From Nostoc sp. FACHB-110 (GTDB lineage Bacteria; Cyanobacteriota; Cyanobacteriia; Cyanobacteriales; Nostocaceae), in assembly GCF_014697425.1 (NCBI RefSeq), contig NZ_JACJRU010000030.1:25637-89636 (forward strand): 64,000 bases of DNA, read 5' to 3'. This document shows positions 52,712 through 59,748 of the stretch, piece by piece. Each line of letters begins with the position of its first letter. The first letter of the stretch is position 1. A model generated the notes under the pieces. It saw only the letters and a list, made by a program, of their open reading frames with translations, made no database searches and was not told the DNA's origin. The translations under genes were made by a program, and so were the position numbers.

Positions 52712-53755
52712 TTATTTTGTTTTAATAATTGATTTAAGTTGCGATCGCCTGTTATTTACCCCTCTTACTTCTTGAGGGTTAGGTTCATTAGCTTCGGCAA
52801 GTTTAAAGTCTTTTAAAGCCATCACATCAAAAACCGAAAGACTCACCAAAGCTACAAAAGGAATCGCAACTTTAATGGCAGATACAGGCCACCTTCTTAA
52901 AGCACCTAAGAAAACTTTTAAATTAACTTCTTTGCTATTTTGTAACACCATTCCTCGGCAAAATTCCTTAGAATAGCCACATTCACCAAGTTTTAAAATA
53001 ACTTCAGGAATGTGTTTGTATTGCATTAAAAGTGCAGATTTTGGCTCTTTTTGCCAATAACTCACACCAACAATACATTCTAAATAGGTTTCTTTGGTGA
53101 CGATTATTTTGCCATTTGCGGCACAATAACCTGCTATATATGCTAAAGATATCCAGTTACTCGCAGCGTCCGGCCAAAATTGCAAGGCGCGTTTTACTAA
53201 GTCGGTGCGATAAATACTAGCGGAGAGAAAAATAACTGCACCAACGCTTTTAGCAAAGCAGTGTTCAAATATGGCTTTACTATCTCCATAGCCATCTTCG
53301 GCATCAGCATCAAACCAGCGATTTCCTATAATAGTTGGAGGATGAACTGGTTCATTAGTAATTTTATTCCGTCCAGAAAAGTTGAGGAATAATAATCCTA
53401 AATCTTCATATTTTTTGAGCTTGCTAATTACGTAAGAAATCGCTCTATCTTGAATTGGATCATCATCGCCAATTGTCCAGACGTATTTGGTTGTAGCGGC
53501 ACTTAGGCAGTACATAATATTTTTCATTACGCCTAAGTTTTCAAGATTTCTATGTGATTTAAAAGTGATATGGCTCAATTTTGCTTGCCATTTTTGTACC
53601 ACATCTTGAGTGCGATCGCTAGAACAGTTATCTGAAACTAAAATTTCGCATTCAGATTCAAAACCTTCAATCGCTTTTGCTAACCAAGATAACTGTCTAT
53701 CCAGTAATTCCGCCCGATTGTAAGTAGGTATAGCAATAGTTAGCAGTTTATTCAT
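52712..53755 (-). CDS. GT2 family glycosyltransferase, twin B
   Basis: A 347-residue GT-A enzyme. MNKLLTIAIPTYNRAELLDR opens the fold. The metal site is TIGDDDPIQDRAISY. The sequence follows its neighbour at 53802-54755 through its whole length (for example, EGFESECEILVSDNCSSD against QGFESECEIIISDNCSTD). The C-terminal part has a hydrophobic helix (AIKVAIPFVALVSLSVF) after LGALRRWP, the same place as in the twin. The tail is 30 residues longer. Substrate unknown. Coupled to the PhyH genes. Confidence 0.87.
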   Translation of the reverse strand: MNKLLTIAIPTYNRAELLDRQLSWLAKAIEGFESECEILVSDNCSSDRTQDVVQKWQAKLSHITFKSHRNLENLGVMKNIMYCLSAATTKYVWTIGDDDPIQDRAISYVISKLKKYEDLGLLFLNFSGRNKITNEPVHPPTIIGNRWFDADAEDGYGDSKAIFEHCFAKSVGAVIFLSASIYRTDLVKRALQFWPDAASNWISLAYIAGYCAANGKIIVTKETYLECIVGVSYWQKEPKSALLMQYKHIPEVILKLGECGYSKEFCRGMVLQNSKEVNLKVFLGALRRWPVSAIKVAIPFVALVSLSVFDVMALKDFKLAEANEPNPQEVRGVNNRRSQLKSIIKTK

Positions 53756-53801
53756 AAAGATGAAAATAATTGAACACGCAAACTAAAATTTAAATTTGGT
53801 A

Positions 53802-54755
53802 TTACAAACTCGCTTTTAATGCTTTGGGTGAAGAGAGGGATTTTTGCAGTGACTTTAACACTAAACCCCAATAAGAAATAATGACATTGATTGCTAAAAG
53901 CGGCCATCTTCTTAAAGCACCTAAGAAAATTATCCAGTCGCTTTTAGTGATGAAATTTTGCAAAATCATTTGCCAACAAAAAGATTTAGCATAGCCAATT
54001 TCTAAAAGTTTGACGTAAACTTCTGGAATATAACTAAACCGCATCATGATTGACCATTTGGGGTCTTGCTCTAAATAGCTGGCGTGCATTGTACATTCTA
54101 AATAATTATCTTTAGTGACAATTACACTACCGTTCAGCGCACAAAAACCAGTCCAATATGCTTGAGCAGCTAGATTTTTACAAGACGATGGCCACTGTTG
54201 CAGAGCGCGTTTTGCTAATGCTGTTTTATACACCGTAGCTGTCATAAATAGTACGCCACCAAAGCTTTCTTTCAGGTAACGTTGTAATGTGGCTTTACCA
54301 TTAATTTGCGGTGTATCACTATCACTATTAAACCAACGGTCTACAGTGATTTTATTAGTTAGTTTGTCGCGTCCGTAGCAATTGAGAAAGATTAGTGATG
54401 TTTCCGGATTTTGTTTGATGGTTGTTAACAAAAAAGATAGAGCATTATCCTGGATTGGGTCATCATCGCCGACTGTCCAAACATATTGACCACTAGCAGC
54501 TTGAATAGACAAAGCGATATTCGGCATTAAACCTATATTCGCTTGATTTCTATGAGATTTAAATGTAGTTTTGCTAAAGATAGGCTGCCATTTTTTAATG
54601 ATTTCTTGAGTGTTATCTGTCGAACAATTATCAGAAATAATAATTTCGCATTCCGACTCAAATCCTTGAATAGACCTTTCTAACCAGGCAAGTTGTTGCT
54701 CTAAAAGTGCAGCACGATTAAAAGTCGGGATGGCGATTGTCAGTAGTTTATTCAT
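53802..54755 (-). CDS. GT2 family glycosyltransferase, twin A
   Basis: A 317-residue GT-A enzyme with MNKLLTIAIPTFNRAALLEQ, the SDNCSTDNTQEI loop, the TVGDDDPIQDNALSF metal site and IFLGALRRWPLLAINVI at the C-terminal helix. It is a tandem paralogue of the gene at 52712-53755, from which it is separated by 46 bases. It appears to begin a transcription unit, because a palindromic terminator (54790-54822) lies just upstream. Confidence 0.87.
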   Translation of the reverse strand: MNKLLTIAIPTFNRAALLEQQLAWLERSIQGFESECEIIISDNCSTDNTQEIIKKWQPIFSKTTFKSHRNQANIGLMPNIALSIQAASGQYVWTVGDDDPIQDNALSFLLTTIKQNPETSLIFLNCYGRDKLTNKITVDRWFNSDSDTPQINGKATLQRYLKESFGGVLFMTATVYKTALAKRALQQWPSSCKNLAAQAYWTGFCALNGSVIVTKDNYLECTMHASYLEQDPKWSIMMRFSYIPEVYVKLLEIGYAKSFCWQMILQNFITKSDWIIFLGALRRWPLLAINVIISYWGLVLKSLQKSLSSPKALKASL

Positions 54756-54789
54756 TTTTTTATAGGTGTTAGATTTATTGCTATTGTCC

Positions 54790-54822
54790 AGATACCCGAC
54801 TTCTTTAAGAAATCGGGTATCT
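54790..54822. terminator. 16-bp palindrome, terminator of the epimerase unit
   Basis: AGATACCCGACTTCTT (54790-54805) and AAGAAATCGGGTATCT (54807-54822) pair with one mismatch around a single T. It lies 93 bases past the stop of the minus-strand SDR gene and belongs to the same family of palindromes as 43998-44038 and 47964-48000. Confidence 0.75.
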
Positions 54823-54915
54823 AACTTTTCTAGTAAGAATTCACGTTGACAAAATCCAGAAGTTATCTAGCAGACTCTTGATTTATTCTGAATTCTGATT
54901 CAATTGATTTACTTC

Positions 54916-55941
54916 TTACTTAATCCAGAAGAAATCTTTATCTATTTGTTCGGTACGAATCAGATATTCTAGCTGTTTTAAGCGGGTGAATCCTCTAAAT
55001 AAGAAAGTGCCTTCAGTCATATCGATTTGACTGAATAATTTGTATAATTGCTGCGCTCCTAGTTGAGCATTCCAATCACATTTGAATCCGGGAAGAACGC
55101 TATTAATTTTGTCAAAAGATACGCGATAGCTGCGGTTGTCTGCGCCATTTTGACCAAAACTTAATTTACAATCTGGGAAAGTATCAGCAATGATTTCCGC
55201 GATTTCTTTAACTCGGTAATTATTAGCTGTATCACCAACATTAAAGATTTGTTGATGTACGATGTCACGGGGTGCTTCTAAGGCACAAACAATGGCTTTA
55301 CAAATATCTAAGGCGTGAACTAATGGCCGCCAAGGTGTACCGTCGCTGGTCATTTTGATTTCTTTAGTTGTCCAAGCCAAACCTGCGAGGTTGTTCAATA
55401 CAATATCAAACCGCATTCTGGGTGAAGCACCAAAGGCTGTGGCGTTCCGCATAAATGTGGGTGAGAAATCATCATCCGCCAGAGGCATTACATCTCGTTC
55501 TACGAGGGTTTTGCATTCTGCGTAAGCAGTTTGAGGATTGACTGGAGATTCTTCTGTGACATCGCCTTCGGTAGCTACACCATAAACACTACACGAAGAC
55601 ATATAGACGAAGCGGCGCACGCCCATTGTTTTTGCTAAGTTAGCGAGGCGAACTGAACCTAAATGATTGATGTCGTAGGTGATATTAGGTGATAGTTGTC
55701 CGGTAGGATCGTTGGAAAGTTCCGCCATGTGAACTACTGCATCAACACCTTCTAAATCTTCTGGGGTAATGTGGCGGATATCTTTGTTGAGGGTTTTGGC
55801 TGTAACTTCTGTACCGTTGTATAACCAACCAACTTTATAAAAGCCTGTATCAACACCAATAACTTCATGTCCACGTTCAATTAATAGAGGAGGTAATAAA
55901 GAACCTAAATAGCCTTCTGTTCCAGTTACTAATATTTTCAT
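54916..55941 (-). CDS. NAD-dependent sugar epimerase/dehydratase (extended SDR)
   Basis: A protein of about 341 residues. MKILVTGTEGYLGSLLPP carries the G-x-x-G-x-x-G loop at the true N-terminus. VVHMAELSNDP and YMSSCSVYG give the catalytic Ser/Thr. TAYAECKTLVER gives the Tyr-x-x-x-Lys pair. A C-terminal GTPWRPLVHALDICKAIVCAL segment binds the NDP-sugar, as in galE-like and rhamnose-pathway enzymes. I start at ATG 55941, because the next upstream in-frame ATG adds 18 residues not expected before the Rossmann loop. It could be a 4-epimerase or a 4-reductase acting on the CDP- or dTDP-sugar of the HEP unit. Confidence 0.87.
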   Translation of the reverse strand: MKILVTGTEGYLGSLLPPLLIERGHEVIGVDTGFYKVGWLYNGTEVTAKTLNKDIRHITPEDLEGVDAVVHMAELSNDPTGQLSPNITYDINHLGSVRLANLAKTMGVRRFVYMSSCSVYGVATEGDVTEESPVNPQTAYAECKTLVERDVMPLADDDFSPTFMRNATAFGASPRMRFDIVLNNLAGLAWTTKEIKMTSDGTPWRPLVHALDICKAIVCALEAPRDIVHQQIFNVGDTANNYRVKEIAEIIADTFPDCKLSFGQNGADNRSYRVSFDKINSVLPGFKCDWNAQLGAQQLYKLFSQIDMTEGTFLFRGFTRLKQLEYLIRTEQIDKDFFWIK

Positions 55942-56163
55942 TTGTGTTAAATTTTCTGTGTTGAGTGATGATGTTGGTAGATACAACCACTTCAACTAAT
56001 TAAAGAAGGCAGAGGGCAGCTATGCTGGAGGCAGGAGGAAAGAATAAGTTTCAAAGTGCCTCAGGTAAAACTAGATTCAAGACACCAAACCAAAGATTTT
56101 ATTGATTCAATTAGTGACTAGACTGAATTTCCTACTAATTGATCCTTCTGCCTCCTGCCTCTT

Positions 56164-57159
56164 TTAAAGCTTTGAGTTACTTACTAATGCTAATTTGAGG
56201 AATTTACGACTTAAACGCCGCCACATAGTATCGCGCCATCCTTTCCAAGCTGTCATGTCAAGGTATTGAAAGAATAAATCTTTTTTGGGATGTTGACATT
56301 CGCTTCTCAATCCGGCGTACCAAGGTTTGGGAGTATTAGTAAAGTGAATAATGCAAGGATGATGCAATAGTTCCTGATAAACATTTTCAGGGAAAAGATT
56401 ATTTTTCCGAAATGATTCATCATAAACTCTTGGCATCTGATTCCATTTTGGATGAAGTTCCCCCCATTTTGTAGCCAAAATGGCATTTAATCCATCTTGG
56501 TCATTAGGCCGATATTGTTGGTTATCTCTGATATAGTCAAGAATTTTTTGACCGATATTTTCAGTCCGCCACTTTGCAATATTAATCACTAACAATCCGG
56601 AATTAAAGTATTTAGCATCTGGCGCAATACCTAATTCTTGATAGTTTTGCAAAGATTCACACATTGATATATTCAGTAGCACATCATCTTGTACTGCTAA
56701 TACATAGTTGTCGCCAATATCGATATTCCATAACTCTGCTAAATTGCCTGTTACTACCATGTCACTATCAAGATAAATAGCTTTAGTGAACTCTGGTGGT
56801 AAAACTTGAGGCAAGAGTAACCGATAATAAGCAGTGATAGTCAAATGCCGTCCTAATGTTAAATCCGCAAATAGGGCATCATCGAGCTTAACCCAAGAAA
56901 TATTAACTTGTTTGGACTCTAGTGATTTAGTAATTTTGCGTTTGTTAGTTTTGCTGATACCACCATCTAAGATAAACAAAGCTAACTGGCGATCGCTGTT
57001 AAAATTGGCTAATACTGAACGTACTGTGACTGCGAGAGGCATTGCATAGTTGTTATCAGCAGCACATACGAGAACAACGGGCTGCTGATCAGATGCCAAG
57101 GACTTAAATTTCGGCATAATCGTTGATGGGGTAATTCCAACAATTGACCGATATGCCAT
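56164..57159 (-). CDS. GT8 family glycosyltransferase
   Basis: A protein of about 331 residues with a GT-A fold. PVVLVCAADNNYAMPLAVTV opens the domain. AIYLDSDMVVTGNLAELWNI has the D-x-D metal motif, KYFNSGLLVINIAKWR is the GT8 signature, and PNDQDGLNAIL and IIHFTNTPKPW complete it. The family includes LPS glucosyl- and galactosyltransferases. I use ATG 57159 (MAYRSIVG). The longer frame runs to a TTG at 57255 but its extra 32 codons pass through a GGTGTAGGGGTGT repeat (57185-57205) and look non-coding. Heptamers TGCCTCC and TGCCTCT abut the stop. Confidence 0.85.
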   Translation of the reverse strand: MAYRSIVGITPSTIMPKFKSLASDQQPVVLVCAADNNYAMPLAVTVRSVLANFNSDRQLALFILDGGISKTNKRKITKSLESKQVNISWVKLDDALFADLTLGRHLTITAYYRLLLPQVLPPEFTKAIYLDSDMVVTGNLAELWNIDIGDNYVLAVQDDVLLNISMCESLQNYQELGIAPDAKYFNSGLLVINIAKWRTENIGQKILDYIRDNQQYRPNDQDGLNAILATKWGELHPKWNQMPRVYDESFRKNNLFPENVYQELLHHPCIIHFTNTPKPWYAGLRSECQHPKKDLFFQYLDMTAWKGWRDTMWRRLSRKFLKLALVSNSKL

Positions 57160-57248
57160 CAGCTGTTTACGCAGATGAGAAATTAAGGGGTGTATGGGTG
57201 TAGGGGTGTCATCAAAACCCTTACACCCAACCTCAACAATTAACTCAT

Positions 57249-58466
57249 CTAACAAGTAGTGACGGCTGCTGGCATATCTGAGTGTTGGGCGATTTGTGCA
57301 ACTATCGCTTTGCCAATTTCTAAAGAAGATGTGGCAGCTGGTGAGGGGGCATTGCAGACATGGATGGAGTTTTGACCAGTAAGAATCAAAAAGTCATCTA
57401 CTAGTTTGCCGTCATCCATTAAAGCTTGGGCACGAACTCCCGCATGAGTAGGAACTAAATCTTCGGCTTGGACTTCGGGGATCAGTTTTTGCAGACTTCT
57501 CACAAAGGCGGCTTTGCTAAAGGAACGAATGATTTCTTGGATACCTTCATCAGCATGTTTAGCGGCAAGTTTCCAAAAACCAGGATAAGTCATAACTTCA
57601 GCAAAATCTTTCAAGTCGAAGTCGGTTTTGTTGTAACCTTCGCGCTTGAGGCTGAGAACTGCATTCGGCCCGGCGTGGACTGTACCATCAATCATTTTGG
57701 TAAAGTGAACGCCTAAGAATGGGAAATCAGGGTTAGGCACTGGATAAATCAGGGTTTTTACCAAATAGCGTTTTTCGGGGGTGAGTTCGTAATATTCGCC
57801 CCTAAAAGGTACAATTTTGGCTTTGGGTTCTACTCCACCTAACTTAGCAACGCGATCGCTATGCAATCCGGCACAATTGATGATAAATTTAGTTTCAAAG
57901 TTGCCTTGATTTGTTTCTAGTACCTGATTTTTGCCACTTGTAGATATTTTCAACACTTTGGTATTGAGACGTAAATCTCCACCTTGTTGTTGAATTAGTT
58001 GGGCATATTTTAAACAAACTTGTTTGTAATTAACAATACCAGTTGAAAATACCTTAATGCCACCTACACAGCTGACATGAGGTTCAATTTCTTTAACTTC
58101 TTCTGGGCTGATACGCTTAACTTCGATGCCATTTTCTACGCCGCGCTTGTAGAGATTTTCTAAGCGTGGTAATTCTTGGGCATCTGTCGCCACAATTACC
58201 TTACCGCAGACTTCATGGTCAATCCCATACTCTTGACAGAATTCTACCATTGAGCGACTACCATCACGGCAAAATTGGGCTTTAAAGCTCCCTGGTTTGT
58301 AATAAATACCAGAGTGAATTACACCACTATTATTGCCAGTTTGGTGAAATGCCCAGTTACTTTCTTTTTCTAATACTAAAATGCGCGCTTGTGGGTAGCG
58401 TTTACCCAAGGCCATCGCTGTGGATAATCCTACTATTCCACCGCCGATAATAGCAAAATCGTACAT
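57249..58466 (-). CDS. lhgO: L-2-hydroxyglutarate oxidase family FAD enzyme
   Basis: A 405-residue FAD-dependent oxidoreductase of the DAO family. DFAIIGGGIVGLSTAMALGK is the dinucleotide-binding fold at residues 3-22. FHQTGNNSGVIHSGIYYKPG is the LhgO signature stretch. FLGVHFTKMIDGTVHAGPNA contains substrate- and flavin-binding residues, and HAGVRAQALMDDGKLVDDF is the C-terminal flavin region. LhgO turns L-2-hydroxyglutarate into 2-oxoglutarate and passes electrons to the quinone pool. It is unusual in a polysaccharide locus and may act on a sugar acid here instead. Start ATG 58466. It sits 111 bases downstream of rfbF, with a heptamer array between. Confidence 0.85.
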   Translation of the reverse strand: MYDFAIIGGGIVGLSTAMALGKRYPQARILVLEKESNWAFHQTGNNSGVIHSGIYYKPGSFKAQFCRDGSRSMVEFCQEYGIDHEVCGKVIVATDAQELPRLENLYKRGVENGIEVKRISPEEVKEIEPHVSCVGGIKVFSTGIVNYKQVCLKYAQLIQQQGGDLRLNTKVLKISTSGKNQVLETNQGNFETKFIINCAGLHSDRVAKLGGVEPKAKIVPFRGEYYELTPEKRYLVKTLIYPVPNPDFPFLGVHFTKMIDGTVHAGPNAVLSLKREGYNKTDFDLKDFAEVMTYPGFWKLAAKHADEGIQEIIRSFSKAAFVRSLQKLIPEVQAEDLVPTHAGVRAQALMDDGKLVDDFLILTGQNSIHVCNAPSPAATSSLEIGKAIVAQIAQHSDMPAAVTTC

Positions 58467-58543
58467 TGGTATTGTTGCACTTAAATGATGTTAATACGTC
58501 AATTATCAAATAAAGGATGAAGAATAAAGACTGAAATTCAATA

Positions 58544-58571
58544 CTTCATACTTCATACTTCATACTTCATA
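58544..58571. repeat. (CTTCATA)4 heptamer array after rfbF stop
   Basis: Four perfect CTTCATA units end six bases before the rfbF stop codon (58578-58580), between rfbF and lhgO. Confidence 0.9.
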
Positions 58572-58577
58572 CTTTTC

Positions 58578-59351
58578 TTACCATACTTGCCAGGGAGCTT
58601 TACCACTCTGCCATAGCTCTTCTAGATAATTTTTATCGCGTAAGGTATCCATCGGTTGCCAGAAGCCATTGTGTCTAAAAGCCGATAGCTGTTCCATATC
58701 AGCTAGCTTTTCTAATGGTTCTTTTTCCCAAACGGTGGAATCATCCGCAATTAAATTAATCACTTCTGGTTCGAGAATAAAATAACCACCATTGACCCAC
58801 GCACCTTCACCGTCGCGTTTTTCCCGAAAGCTGGTGATTTTAGTTTGCTCTTGTTCTAAAGAAATCGCCCCAAAACGACCTGCTGGTTGTACGGCTGTGA
58901 GTGTGGCTAAGGTTTTTTGTTCTTGGTGAAATTTAATTAACTCGGTGATATTTATATTGCTTACACCGTCACCATAGGTAAAGCAAAATGTATCATTGCC
59001 TACATGTTCGCACACTCTTTTTAAGCGTCCACCTGTCATGGTGCTGTCACCTGTATTAACTAAGGTGACGCGCCAAGGTTCGGCGTAACCAGAATGCACA
59101 TTCATCTGATTAAACCGCATATCAAAAGTTACATCAGACATATGTAAGAAGTAGTTAGCAAAATACTCCTTAATCACGTAACCTTTGTAACCACAACAAA
59201 TGATGAAATCATTAATACCGTGGGCAGAATAAGTTTTCATGATATGCCAAAGAATTGGCTTACCACCAATTTCAACCATCGGCTTGGGTCTGATACTGGT
59301 TTCTTCACTGAGGCGTGTACCAAGCCCTCCAGCCAAAATCACCGCTTTCAT
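58578..59351 (-). CDS. rfbF: Glucose-1-phosphate cytidylyltransferase
   Basis: A 257-residue nucleotidyltransferase that makes CDP-glucose from CTP and glucose-1-phosphate, the first step for 3,6-dideoxy and branched-chain sugars. MKAVILAGGLGTRLSEETSI has the G-x-G-T-R-L signature. IRPKPMVEIGGKPILWHIMK holds the catalytic Lys. The metal site is in FTYGDGVSN. WVNGGYFILEPEVINLI, FRHNGFWQPMDTLRDKNYLE and the C-terminal Trp are specific to RfbF. It is the first gene of the HEP locus and matches Anabaena alr2825 in function and place. No CDP-glucose 4,6-dehydratase follows it in this locus. Confidence 0.95.
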   Translation of the reverse strand: MKAVILAGGLGTRLSEETSIRPKPMVEIGGKPILWHIMKTYSAHGINDFIICCGYKGYVIKEYFANYFLHMSDVTFDMRFNQMNVHSGYAEPWRVTLVNTGDSTMTGGRLKRVCEHVGNDTFCFTYGDGVSNINITELIKFHQEQKTLATLTAVQPAGRFGAISLEQEQTKITSFREKRDGEGAWVNGGYFILEPEVINLIADDSTVWEKEPLEKLADMEQLSAFRHNGFWQPMDTLRDKNYLEELWQSGKAPWQVW

Positions 59352-59748
59352 ACAATTACCTCGGAGATTTGTAGAGAAATTATTATTTTGAATTTATCGA
59401 TATGAAGAGGATGCACTTGGTTTGAGAAAAACTCATTTTTGTCTGTTTTTCTCCGTACATAATCTAACTAGAATTATCAGCAATTTTATGAAGGGAAAGT
59501 AAATAAAAAACTTTTATGTGTAAAATACTTATGAATATATTTGTCCGGAAATTTTTCATAAAAATAGCAAGGTAGAGACGCGAAATTTCGCGTCTCTACA
59601 TAGGGTGAAATGGCGAAGAATCATTCAATGAGAGGTAATCGCCGGATGATTTGATTCATGATTTAGATTTTGGATATTCAATGAGAAAAATATTCAATCC
59701 AAAATCTAAAATCAAAAATCTAAAATTTGCTTGACTATTGAGCCAAAA
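59352..59748. other. Non-coding gap upstream of rfbF (397 bp)
   Basis: It contains the promoter side of rfbF, a perfect 28-bp palindrome (59572-59599), a TTAGATTTTGG/CCAAAATCTAA inverted repeat (about 59661-59709), and AAAATCT-type heptamers (59701-59728) about 20 bases from the kinase-TPR gene stop. No ORF stands out. Confidence 0.65.
59572..59599. terminator. Perfect 28-bp palindrome, GTAGAGACGCG family
   Basis: GTAGAGACGCGAAA and TTTCGCGTCTCTAC form a 14-bp perfect palindrome, a widespread dispersed palindrome in Nostocales. It lies about 150 bases past the stop of the minus-strand kinase-TPR gene and may act as its terminator. Confidence 0.7.

Noticed and set aside
57160..57255. N-terminal extension of the GT8 protein from TTG 57255
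   Set aside because: The codons run through a GGTGTAGGGGTGT repeat and include a Pro/His-rich stretch foreign to GT8; ATG 57159 fits better.
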